From Desulfobacteraceae bacterium (GTDB lineage: Bacteria > Desulfobacterota > Desulfobacteria > Desulfobacterales > Desulfosarcinaceae), in the NCBI GenBank assembly GCA_024230435.1, contig JAAERL010000145.1, positions 1 to 64,000 of the forward strand: a stretch of DNA of 64,000 nucleotides, read 5' to 3'. Made by a program: the position numbers and the translations under genes. This document shows positions 27,415 through 35,739 of this stretch, piece by piece. The stretch's first letter is position 1. Each line of letters opens with the position of its first letter. The notes beneath the pieces are model-generated. The model was not told where the DNA came from. It did no database searches and saw nothing but the letters and a program-made list of their open reading frames with translations.

Positions 27415-27795
27415 ATGTATAAACACAATTTAAAACAGATGGAATTCGAAAATTTTGATCTTCCCTTTGATGGACGGTTGCGCAGCGATAATCGCCGGGT
27501 GAAACTGGCTAAGTTTATTCCTTGGGAAGAATTTGAAATAGCTTATGCCAAGAACTTTTCAAGTTCCGGAGTAGGTCCTCCCGCCATGTCAGTGCGAATT
27601 GCTATGGGTGCTCTGATCATAAAGGAAGAACTTGGGGCCTCCGATGAAGAAACGGTTGAGCAGATTCGTGAAAATCCTTATCTGCAATACTTTTTAGGCT
27701 TTACTGATTACTGCGATAAAAAACCGTTTCATCCAACAATGTTTGTTCATTTTAGAAAACGATTTGGCAAAAAAGCAATTTGCCGGATCACCGGA
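27415..27795 (+). pseudogene. IS5/IS1182-like transposase, N-terminal half only
   Basis: About 125 residues match the N-terminal DUF772-type region (FIPWEEFEIAYAKNF, AMSVRIAMGALIIKEELG, YLQYFLGF, FVHFRKRF). The DDE catalytic region is missing: similarity ends near 27790, after which the frame runs on through G-rich simple sequence to a stop near 28044. The apparent longer N-terminus from 27358 is not needed; the ATG at 27415 fits the family. Confidence 0.85.
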
Positions 27796-27826
27796 ACGGT
27801 GAACCAAAAAGCAAGAGTGACCAAAA

Positions 27827-27897
27827 GGGGGAAGTTGGGGAAGTTGGGGAAGTTGGGAAGAGAGAGGTACGGTCGTGGTTGGGCGGGGGAGGGGGGA
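27827..27897 (+). other. G-run tandem repeats with G-quadruplex motif
   Basis: GGGGG-AAGTT-GGGG-AAGTT-GGGG-AAGTT-GGG (27827-27857) is a canonical G-quadruplex pattern, and another G-rich stretch follows at 27881-27897. Complementary CCCAACTG and CCCCAACTG blocks lie at 27936-27955, so the region could also fold into long-range stems. It lies at the breakpoint of the transposase remnant. Confidence 0.8.
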
Positions 27898-28077
27898 GCT
27901 ATTGTTTTTTACTTGACAATACTTATCATGGATGTCCCAACTGTTTCCCCAACTGTTTTGTTTTCACCGTCTGCGGACATTGAATCGATTCTACTGCCGC
28001 AACCGTATGTGATGTCGATGTTGCCTTCAGCAGTCTATATCTGAATAAGTTCGCTTGCATCATATATTTCGCTTGCA

Positions 28078-29037
28078 TCATATATATTGACGATCTGATA
28101 GTGAATTCGATCCTCGGGAGGGGATATCTATAAACACCCATGCGAAAGAGTCTAAAGTATAATCATCGTGCACACTATTTGACCCGTCAAAACTCTTTTT
28201 TGAGCCATAATTGTCCATATATATCTCACCGTTGATCACATCGCAATAAAATGCATGACCGCTATCTGAAGAATGTTCCGTAAAAATAGCGTTTCCTTCC
28301 CTTAGAATAGTTGTCTTTGCCGTATCAGAAGAAAGATCCACTTTTATCGCATAGTCACTCAGTCCAAGCAAATGAATTGCGTTTCCAACCCAAAATCCAT
28401 CTCCCAAATCAGTTAAAGCATCACTAAAGGTTATATCACACTCGTCTGCCCGTCTTCTAGCCAATACCGCATAGGCTAAGACCGCCAAACTCATATCTCC
28501 ATCACTATCTTCAGACACATACCCAAAAAACCATGCCAATTCAGGACTAAGCAGTTCTTCATTATCCCGAAAATATCCAGATTCATATGCTTCTCGATAA
28601 TTATCTTCACTAATAAAGAGTTGTTCGTTATCGTGAGTGGTGACTAACCAACCTGAACCAGTCCAGTTAATCTCTTCAAACATATTCGAACCGAATTTAT
28701 CAATTGCCGCTTTTATAACGCCCACGCTGACGCAATTACCTTCAACAGTTTGTTCCCAATCGTCTATCTGGCCATCCCCAGAAGCAACATTTAATTCAGG
28801 ATGATCTGAATTCACAATATCAGTATTGAGAAAGCCGCAATCTACGTTTTCAGTTATAACACCAAAAACACCCAATGAAGGAGTTAAAACGTATTTTCTA
28901 AATCCACGCCCAAAATCAATTAAATCCTTATCAAAAGAATCTACTATACCCGACGTAATACCTCCGTCTCCATCCTTCGTAAAAAAATCAGGTATATCCT
29001 CCTTAAAAAAATTACCTATGTCATTAAAAATACCCAT
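28078..29037 (-). CDS. Candidate papain/calpain-fold cysteine protease, family unrecognised
   Basis: 319 aa from the ATG at 29037, selected by AAGGT nine bases upstream. I do not recognise a family. The pattern of a papain-like site is visible: Gln96 followed six residues later by Cys102 (EQTVEGNCVSVG), His261 in GHAFYCDV, and Asn276 15 residues after in MDNYGSKK. The Q-C spacing and H-N spacing are close to those of papain (19/25, 159/175). No signal peptide is seen. The N-terminal 60 residues are polar/acidic and helical (IFNDIGNFFKEDIPDFF), like some effector leaders. It stands alone in the island and could be a toxin or effector. No immunity gene is apparent. Confidence 0.5.
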   Translation of the reverse strand: MGIFNDIGNFFKEDIPDFFTKDGDGGITSGIVDSFDKDLIDFGRGFRKYVLTPSLGVFGVITENVDCGFLNTDIVNSDHPELNVASGDGQIDDWEQTVEGNCVSVGVIKAAIDKFGSNMFEEINWTGSGWLVTTHDNEQLFISEDNYREAYESGYFRDNEELLSPELAWFFGYVSEDSDGDMSLAVLAYAVLARRRADECDITFSDALTDLGDGFWVGNAIHLLGLSDYAIKVDLSSDTAKTTILREGNAIFTEHSSDSGHAFYCDVINGEIYMDNYGSKKSFDGSNSVHDDYTLDSFAWVFIDIPSRGSNSLSDRQYI

Positions 29038-29598
29038 AATAATCATACCTTCATGTGTGTGACAAAATATGTATTATTTTCGTTAGTTACCGTCTACTAT
29101 TATACCGATCAAGGCATAGATAATTATTACAACATATTATTCATGCGTTTACCTTATTTATAATTGAATCTAAATTAACAAAGGTAAACTTAAAGACATC
29201 AACCGTTGAACAACCGTTGCATAAATTATCAAAATTTTGAATCGGAATAATTATGATTTTTTAGTAGTGAATTTACCTATAACGGTGTTTGACATGCGGG
29301 CTGAGCCCAATGTAACCTTGCGATATCCGAATTCTATATGCAATTCTGAAGTTGTTTTTGATAGATGTGGTATGCAAGCATAGGTTTTGACAACGCATAT
29401 TTTTTGGGGATAATCTCAATTAATTGACGCTCAAACACCAGTTGATTGATTTCAGCCTATACGAACCGCGAAAGTGTAACAATCTATTGAATTCATAATA
29501 TAACCTTTGCATATCATCTATCCTGTTGCAGATTTTTCGAATAATGCAAGTAACCCACAGCGCTGTCGCCTATATTGGAGAGGATCTACGAGTATCTT
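29038..29598. other. Intergenic stretch without recognised gene
   Basis: 560 bp, A+T rich, with no supported coding region or RNA. Short frames have no plausible starts. Confidence 0.5.
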
Positions 29599-29952
29599 TT
29601 AGGGGTTTTTACCTAAAACCCCATATTTAAAATCCTGCTTTAATATTACCAGATGATCTGAGAAGACCTTGTGCATCTCCTCTTGTGTGACTTTTTCCAT
29701 GGGTTTGCCTTTCAGCGGTTCACCCTTTGTTTTTGAATTCCCTTGCATAGGTATGACGCTCACCGATTCGCCGGTTTTGGTGTTCCTGCCCGTGTAGCTC
29801 GGATACTCTTTGACCTTGAAAGCGCATAGACCACGGATCTCGACGCGGTCGCCCTGGGACAGGGTATCGGCCATGGCGTCGAAAAATAGCTCTACAAACT
29901 TTTGTGATTCGGCTTTTGATAGCCCGTTCAGTCTGCTTAGCTCAGAGATTAA
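29599..29952 (-). pseudogene. HU/IHF-type DNA-binding protein remnant with foreign C-terminus
   Basis: In frame from just after a TAA at 29955, the sequence reads LISELSRLNGLSKAESQKFVELFFDAMADTL..., the HU fold, and continues with RVEIRGLCAFKVKEYPSYTGRN, the DNA-binding arm. The start codon is lost. After about residue 68 the usual arm-end KKLPFF motif is missing and replaced by an unrelated Lys-rich tail (QGNSKTKGEPLKGKPMEKV...). A shorter frame could start at the ATG at 29874. It is probably non-functional, or a fusion with unknown function. Confidence 0.7.
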
Positions 29953-30115
29953 TTAATGCATATGGCAATGCCTTGGTATATTAAAAATCATTGAAGTGGT
30001 CGTAATTTGCGGCCACCTCTGCTTTTTCGTCCTTGGTAAGCTGGAAAACAAAATCCAAGGGAAATTAAAGATAGGAACTTGCTTTTTGCCCGAGCAAGTA
30101 TTTCAATGGGGACGG

Positions 30116-30157
30116 GAAGTTGTGCACGAATCGAAAACAGGCTCTTAATCCGGATTA
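30116..30157 (+). repeat. Third, short fragment of the ABM gene 3' end
   Basis: 42 bp match 23027-23068 (and 35651-35692) with three or four changes, covering the last codons and stop of the ABM gene. It shows that this segment moved or was copied at least twice. Confidence 0.7.
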
Positions 30158-30825
30158 TTTAACTCCAGCCTCCACCATCCTTTTCCTATAAATTCAAAAT
30201 ATTATAGTTTTAAAATTAGGGCAGCAAATGGTAGATAAAATCTCTCTTAGGTATTTTTAAAGGAATTTTATTTGCATAGAACTGTATTCAATTTTTTTTG
30301 CTCCAATACCACTATAACACCGCGTTTGATTTAAAAAATTCAAATTCCTGTCGTGGTTGATTATTGACGCAAAGGCGGAGCGGTTAATCCGTTCCCAATA
30401 ACCCTGACCCAAATCCCTCAATATATAAAAGGACTATATTTTAAAATATTCATATGACAGCCTGCCCCAAATCGAAGCCACCTATGACGAAATGTTCAGC
30501 GACAATTGGAGTTACCGAAATTTAAAAATTTAATAAATTTGGTAACATTACACAAATTGGACATAAAGCGGAGATGCTGAATGTTACGGACCAACAAGCC
30601 AGCAGGGTATTCAAATTGGTGCAGGCGCAAAAAAAACCCAATATAGCAGCAGGTGTTAGGGTAATGGAAAAACGAAAATTTTAATTGTCGTTGATCAGAT
30701 AATAAATGACAATTCCAAATCCTGATGAAATTTGGGCCAAGGCCCGATATAGAATGTCCCCAGAGAGAGGACCCAGAACAATCATTCAGTGCGTTGCAGA
30801 ATTCAAAGTAGGCGGGAACACAAAG
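30158..30825. other. Intergenic stretch without recognised gene
   Basis: About 670 bp. No convincing gene; a few short fragments look coding-like (for example 30470-30520 and 30590-30680) but cannot be assigned. It lies downstream of the subtilase of the defence operon. Confidence 0.4.
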
Positions 30826-33417
30826 TTATGTCCTAATCTCAACAGCAGGTGCAATTCGGTTGCGAACTTCATTGTAGATAGGCAAATCAACGCTTTCCGC
30901 CACCTCAAGTGATACAGCGAGCCCATATGCAATCGGATGTTCAATCTTTCGAGCATCTTTGCGACAGTTGACTTTTATTTTAAGAGTATCCCCATCGGAA
31001 ATCGCGACAGCGCTTTTACCTTCAAAGACTTCATGTTGAACAGTTCCTCTTCGAGTTGCATCACTATCACTGTCAACGCTGGTTACACGCAGTTTACCCT
31101 TCAGCTTTTCACGCGATTTCTTCCCATCCTCAAAATCAAACCAAAGTTGAGCTTCTCGATACCGCTGTGTTGTCGAAGCAACAGGTGAAAGCCAAGCAAG
31201 CGTAACAGTGAATTTACGCCACTCACGCTGGGCACTTAATGAAGGTGGCAACGGAAGATTATAAACGTGAGCTTCTCCATCGTTTAACTGGCCAAAACCA
31301 AGGATAGTAGCCCGCTGCTCGTTGCAGCCTAAAGTTTTTTCTATATCCGGCACACCGTAACCAAGCCATCTTAAAATCCAGTTTTTTATCTGCCTGCCGT
31401 TATCATCAGTTCTCAGTAACTTATCCAGCTTTTTTCCCAGTTCTTTCCAGCTACAGCCATGAACCAAAATGGCTTTAAGGATTGGAACTCCGAAAACGGA
31501 AAAATCGACATCCGGTGCTTGCTCAGCAAATATTGACGATAGGTAGTCAAAGCAGATGCTCGCAGTCCTGCTTGCAAGTGCTGCAGAATTACTGCTGCCG
31601 CAGCAAAACTTGCTTTTATTCAACTCACCGGCTTGGTCACTTGGGGCCGCCACTTGATTGCCGGGTGCGACTATTCTATTGCTGAATTGAAGTAAAGAAT
31701 TACCCGATTCTAAAGGTAGGCTGTATAGTACCCGGCCACCTGAAAACAAAAGATCCGGTTTGATTGATTTTCGATACCCAGAGCCAAATGCTGAAACTGG
31801 ACTTGGAAGAGGCGATTCAAAGACATCCACAACGGAACCGATCGAACCATTTTGAGAATTATCATGATGGAACGCTCCAACTGTCAGTCCATTGATACTC
31901 TCTGCAGGTGATAATAGCCTTCGGTGTCGAGCATCCTCATAGATTTTTTTAGCAATCAGAGCCTCACGTTCATTTGAGCCTAAGTCTTCGAAGTCACGGC
32001 CCGACATTCCTGTATCGATTGGTTCGGGATGGTTCCCGGAGCTAATAACAAACAGAATATTGTATTTTGCGCTTAACCAATCCAGTAACCGGGCAAGCGG
32101 GCTCATAACCTGAGAGAAATGTCGGGAGCGATCACCAATGGAAAGATTAATCACCCTCACTGTAGGTGCTATCGCCTCATCATCACCGTCGCCTTCCATT
32201 ATCCGTTTTACGGCCCTATGGATATAATCAACCAAAAGCGCATCTTCTGGAACACATTCTTCTCGTGGGCGGTTAAAGTCTGTTAGATTTGGTCTCATTA
32301 TTGGTCGGACATAGACAGGCCTGCTCAAAGGGGCTGAACCGTTGTTAAGATCTCCATGAATGATAAGCGAAGTCATTGCCGTACCATGCTGGCGATCAAT
32401 AGCGGGATATTCCGAAGCCCAATTGTCAGGGTCATCAACGATCAATCTCTCGGAAAGAAGTCTGTGGTTTTCAAGTGGAAGACCGTCAAGGACAGCCACT
32501 ATAGGATCACCTGTTGGCATCTCATCAGAAGCAACAGTACAATCAGAAACATCACCTTCGATAGGCTCTTTTCCTGTAGCCATTTGGCCGGTAGGTCTGA
32601 TAAACATGATGTTTTCACATTTGATCAGGTCCACTTCCGGCTGCTCAAGTATCTGCTGAGCTGCCTGAGCCGGGATTTCTCCTAAAACTGAGTGATAGGC
32701 AATAGAGGATATAACGCATTGAGAAATTACTATTCCATCAAGATCCTTAATCAACCCGGCAACAATGCTCTCACTTTCCCTGCGATTTTCATCATTTCCT
32801 CGATACCAAAGTTCTGCTTCGAAACGGACATTTCGCTGGGCGTCATGCTCAAGGTCCTCCTTCCAAATCTCAAAGACTTCCCGTTCTGCCAGACGATCTT
32901 CAACGCCCCATCTACGGATATCTTTTAGATGCCGGAATACATCACGAAATTTTGTCAGACCACGCTGAAACGTCATGGATGTATCTGCTTGATATTTAGT
33001 CCACAGTGACAGCATTTGTGTAAGAGCTGTCTGGTTGCTCATAATCAAATAGAGACGTCCGCTAAGCTCCTTTTCAGGTTTCTTATCATCATAAAAATCT
33101 TCATCAGGAGCAATCTCATCGGTCTCGATTTCTCCCATCCACTCGAGCCCAGGGATTTTCTTAACCGCATTGGCGAAGTTTTCTATGTTGCCAACTGTTT
33201 CAATAACGAGGACTTGTTCGGGATCAATACCGGACGGAGTCTGTTGCAGTTCGACACATCGAGCATTGAAAGATTCTTGTAATTGTTGAAAGACAGGTGA
33301 AAGGCGTTCCCCCTGTCGTCCAACAGAGGGTCTATGAACCTTTCCCGGAACCATTTTGCGCTTCGTTCGATCCGCAACCTCCGGCAAAGGGAAAAGTAAA
33401 AGAGGTAACTCTGCCAT
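30826..33417 (-). CDS. ietS: Subtilisin-like serine protease of an IetAS-type defence operon
   Basis: 863 aa. The start is the ATG at 33417, which shares one base with the TGA of the ATPase (TGATG), so translation is coupled. The N-terminal 300 residues are unlike secreted subtilases and there is no signal peptide, so the protein is cytoplasmic. The catalytic residues are Asp311 (AVLDGLP), His344 (RQHGTAMTS), Asn462 (ISSGNHPE) and Ser609 (CGSSNSAAL). The C-terminal domain (about 690-863) is beta-rich. This AAA+/subtilase pair is the IetAS defence arrangement; the homologous pair was first described as a plasmid-stability toxin-antitoxin pair. Known systems have two genes; here an XRE regulator also precedes them. 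Whether this copy is active against phage is inferred from family. Confidence 0.85.
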   Translation of the reverse strand: MAELPLLLFPLPEVADRTKRKMVPGKVHRPSVGRQGERLSPVFQQLQESFNARCVELQQTPSGIDPEQVLVIETVGNIENFANAVKKIPGLEWMGEIETDEIAPDEDFYDDKKPEKELSGRLYLIMSNQTALTQMLSLWTKYQADTSMTFQRGLTKFRDVFRHLKDIRRWGVEDRLAEREVFEIWKEDLEHDAQRNVRFEAELWYRGNDENRRESESIVAGLIKDLDGIVISQCVISSIAYHSVLGEIPAQAAQQILEQPEVDLIKCENIMFIRPTGQMATGKEPIEGDVSDCTVASDEMPTGDPIVAVLDGLPLENHRLLSERLIVDDPDNWASEYPAIDRQHGTAMTSLIIHGDLNNGSAPLSRPVYVRPIMRPNLTDFNRPREECVPEDALLVDYIHRAVKRIMEGDGDDEAIAPTVRVINLSIGDRSRHFSQVMSPLARLLDWLSAKYNILFVISSGNHPEPIDTGMSGRDFEDLGSNEREALIAKKIYEDARHRRLLSPAESINGLTVGAFHHDNSQNGSIGSVVDVFESPLPSPVSAFGSGYRKSIKPDLLFSGGRVLYSLPLESGNSLLQFSNRIVAPGNQVAAPSDQAGELNKSKFCCGSSNSAALASRTASICFDYLSSIFAEQAPDVDFSVFGVPILKAILVHGCSWKELGKKLDKLLRTDDNGRQIKNWILRWLGYGVPDIEKTLGCNEQRATILGFGQLNDGEAHVYNLPLPPSLSAQREWRKFTVTLAWLSPVASTTQRYREAQLWFDFEDGKKSREKLKGKLRVTSVDSDSDATRRGTVQHEVFEGKSAVAISDGDTLKIKVNCRKDARKIEHPIAYGLAVSLEVAESVDLPIYNEVRNRIAPAVEIRT

Positions 33418-34415
33418 CAATCAATTCCCATATTTTTTTGTTCAATTTTTACAGAACGGGCAGCCCAGTGCTTTAATGTACGACTGATGATTCCCTTCAT
33501 ATCCGCATTTGGTTGTTCCAAAACATATTGGCGGAAGACCGTTGCCCCGAATTCCTCGATTTCAGCAAAATTTAAACCATACAATTTTTTTGCCAGTGTG
33601 CCCGGAGTGTATCCAAGGTTAATGTCGAGTCTTCGATGGAAGCGTTCAAACCATTCTTCAAGGCGGACACGAGTCGGTTCTGGTAGATCCATTCTTACTT
33701 GAAAACGCCGCCAGACAGCTCGATCCAGTAATTCCGGATGGTTGGTTGCTCCGATCACCACAACATGGCTTGGCAACGCGTCAATTTGCATCAGTAAAGA
33801 GCTTACAACACGTTTGATTTCACCTGTTTCATGGGTGTCGCCTCGCTCTTTGCCCAGTGTTTCAAATTCATCAAAAAAGAGGACGCATTTACGGGTGCAG
33901 GCATGATCAACCAGTCGACGCAGCCTGACTGCCGTTTCACCAAGATAGGTGCCGACAACGCCTTCATACCGGACCACATAGAGCGGAACCATCAATGATT
34001 CCGCAATAGCTTCAGCAAGTGATGTTTTACCGTTTCCGGGAGGGCCGATCAGAAGAACCCGGTTCCGAGGCTCAAGGCCGTATGAACGCAATAAATCTGT
34101 CCGGTGATGTTCCTGCACCACTTCGCGACAGATTTGTTTCACCTCTTCTGAAAGTATAAGGTCATCCAGTTTTTTTTGAGGAGAGACTTCATGCAGGAGA
34201 TTATCAACCTGCTGCGTCAAAAGTGTTGAGAAGGTTCCGTTTGTCACCTGCTTAGGCTCTGAGTATAGAAGCAACTTCTCCAAATTGTCAGCCAGAACCG
34301 TATGCTGCTTGGCACGTTCTTCAGCGATAATAGTTTCAACCACTTTCCGGAAACGGGCATTATCACCATTGACGCCGAATTTTACTAAACTGGTTAATAG
34401 ATCAGCTCTCGCCAT
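33417..34415 (-). CDS. ietA: AAA+ ATPase of an IetAS-type defence operon
   Basis: 332 aa. Walker A is GPPGNGKT (124-131), Walker B is VLFFDEFE with Asp182-Glu183, sensor 1 Asn225 lies in IGATNHPE, and Arg-finger candidates are Arg236-Arg237 in the ELLDRAVWRRF segment. The N-terminal 90 residues are helical and the C-terminal domain is the small lid (about 240-320). It overlaps the end of the upstream XRE gene by 14 bp and is translationally coupled to the subtilase. In the two-gene system the ATPase is thought to control the protease. The ribosome binding site is within a run of nine G's just before the ATG at 34415. Confidence 0.9.
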   Translation of the reverse strand: MARADLLTSLVKFGVNGDNARFRKVVETIIAEERAKQHTVLADNLEKLLLYSEPKQVTNGTFSTLLTQQVDNLLHEVSPQKKLDDLILSEEVKQICREVVQEHHRTDLLRSYGLEPRNRVLLIGPPGNGKTSLAEAIAESLMVPLYVVRYEGVVGTYLGETAVRLRRLVDHACTRKCVLFFDEFETLGKERGDTHETGEIKRVVSSLLMQIDALPSHVVVIGATNHPELLDRAVWRRFQVRMDLPEPTRVRLEEWFERFHRRLDINLGYTPGTLAKKLYGLNFAEIEEFGATVFRQYVLEQPNADMKGIISRTLKHWAARSVKIEQKNMGID

Positions 34416-34635
34416 GCCCCCCCCCTACTGCGGAGGCTTTGTCGTTTTGTAACTTAGCGAGCAGATTATTGAATTGGTTTCTTGCTAGTTTAGAAGGATA
34501 GGTCTTCCCATTCTCCCACCGATTAACTGTGGCAAAACTGACCCCTATAGTGCGGGCAAGGTCTTCTTGGCTCAGGTTTAACTGTCTGCGAACCTTTTTA
34601 ACAAGTTCTGAAAAATTTTCCGACTCTGCGATCAT
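34402..34635 (-). CDS. XRE-family helix-turn-helix regulator
   Basis: 77 aa. It is a Cro/CI-type HTH (residues about 10-60: SQEDLARTIGVSFATVNRWENG). The last codons pass through a run of nine G's (Gly-Gly-Gly) and the gene ends 14 bp inside the ATPase gene. It is the first gene of the three-gene operon and probably represses it. Loss of one G from the run would remove the stop and join this frame to the ATPase frame. Confidence 0.88.
   Translation of the reverse strand: MIAESENFSELVKKVRRQLNLSQEDLARTIGVSFATVNRWENGKTYPSKLARNQFNNLLAKLQNDKASAVGGGHGES
34417..34425 (-). repeat. G9 homopolymer at the XRE/ATPase junction
   Basis: Nine C's on the plus strand (nine G's on the coding strand). The tract encodes Gly-Gly-Gly of the XRE protein and also lies in the ribosome binding region of the ATPase. 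The XRE and ATPase frames differ by one base, so G8 gives the continuous reading ...A-V-G-G-G-M-A-R-A-D..., an HTH-AAA fusion. Confidence 0.95.
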
Positions 34636-34716
34636 TGCATTACCTTAATTTCAAGAGACTTTATTATAAGTTTTGGCTCATGTTGGATTCCGGGGTCTTA
34701 TTATATTGACCATAAC

Positions 34717-34842
34717 AACCAATTGAATTTATAACAAATATCAGCCAAGGTAGAAAGCTGAGACCTTGATCAAAAACGATATAAAATCAATCAGTTATCA
34801 TGCACGATGAGTTTGCAGGACCCTGAAACATAATATAAGCCT
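34717..34842. repeat. Dispersed A+T-rich repeat, family 2, copy 2
   Basis: Shares with 16455-16580 the blocks ACCAA, TAACAAATATCA, TAAAATCAATCAGTTATC and TTTGCAGG in the same order. It lies upstream of the XRE gene, so it may hold or disturb its promoter. Confidence 0.6.
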
Positions 34843-34997
34843 TAGTTTTTATAGCACTTGCTATGTCATATGCAAATGTGTTTTGCAAGCTTAGTTATAA
34901 TTTCGACCAGAGCAACCGCATTTATAAATCATTAGAAACTACGGGGACGCCCCTTAAATTAGAGCTATAACCAAAAGTTGTGTTTAGAGAGTTAGGT
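34843..34997. other. Spacer between family-2 repeat and IS256 remnant
   Basis: No supported gene. The stretch TGCAAGCTTAGTTATAAT near 34884 resembles a piece at 15758-15790 (GGCTTGGTTATAACTTCGGCC), possibly a further part of the family-2 repeat. Confidence 0.4.
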
Positions 34998-35066
34998 GGT
35001 GTATCCACCGGTTGATTGTTTGCGAAGCAATTAACCGGACCAAAAAACAGGAAAGGATACACACAC
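34998..35066. repeat. IS256 left end/leader with nested palindrome
   Basis: GTGTATCC at about 34999-35006 pairs with GGATACAC at 35055-35062, and inside it CCGGTTGATTG (35008-35018) pairs with CAATTAACCGG (35028-35038). It is the structured leader just before the transposase ATG at 35068. Confidence 0.7.
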
Positions 35067-35067
35067 C

Positions 35068-35330
35068 ATGAGCAACGATAACGTAATCGATCTGAAACTT
35101 TTGTTGACGACCCAATTACCGGTATATTGCGGCAAGGAGCCAGAAAGTTGTTAGCTCAGGCATTGGAAGCCGAAATTGAGATTTTCATAAGTCAATATAG
35201 GGATTTGACCGATGAAATGGGACGGCAAAGAATTGTCCGAAACGGTCATCTTCCTGAGCGTGAAATTCAAACCGGCATCGGAGCTCAAATTTGGGTAACC
35301 CGCCGGCCTCGAGCCAGATTGATAGCGTTT
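35068..35330 (+). pseudogene. IS256-family transposase N-terminal remnant (frameshifted)
   Basis: Begins MSNDNVIDLK at 35068, then a frameshift near 35098 leads into DDPITGILRQGARKLLAQALEAEIEIFI and continues through REIQTGIG. The homology stops about 35280, where the sequence passes into unrelated bases and then the 379-bp repeat. The catalytic DDE part is missing. Confidence 0.85.
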
Positions 35331-35360
35331 CCTGTCCCACGTTCCCTGTCCCTGCCCCAC

Positions 35361-35672
35361 AAAGAAAAGCCAAGTTTGGAAGAAATAAAAATTATTAACG
35401 AGCTTAGAATGGGGGCAATGCAGCGCAAAGGTTATGTCAGCGGAGAGACTTTGGTTGATTTAAACGATCACCGGAGAATTGTCGTAATTTCTGTCTGGGC
35501 AAACAAAGAAGACTAGAAAGAATGGGAAAGTTCGGATCACAGGAGAAAGCTTGAGGCCAATCTTAATGAAACCCTTAAAAAAAGCGCTGTTGTCCGAACC
35601 TTTATGCTAGGGGCCGATTATTTGGGCGCAGTTTTTGAAGAAGTTGTGCATAAATCGGAAGCAGGCTCTTAA
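35361..35672 (+). pseudogene. ABM-fold protein, broken copy fused to IS256 debris
   Basis: Nearly identical to residues 12 onward of the gene at 22704-23048, but lacking the start and first 11 codons. The Trp codon of KEDWKEW is TAG at 35514-35516, cutting the frame. The 5' part is replaced by the IS256 remnant, with which it is in frame. The intact copy at 22704 appears to be the only functional one. Confidence 0.88.
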
Positions 35673-35739
35673 TCCGGATTCAGGCTATTTTGGAACTCGC
35701 CTTGCGGGGACGGCAGGTTTGGTTACCCAAATATAATCG
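35361..35739 (+). repeat. 379-bp direct repeat, copy 2 (right border of island)
   Basis: Gapless match to 22737-23115. Its last about 50 bp are the 3' end of the ChaN-like gene (encoding DYIWVTKPAVPARRVPK), so this is the ancestral position of the segment. The other copy carries the same ChaN end away from any ChaN gene. Confidence 0.95.

Noticed and set aside
30706-30912. Short plus-strand frame at the end of the subtilase gene
   Set aside because: It overlaps the well-supported subtilase on the other strand and has no start signal.
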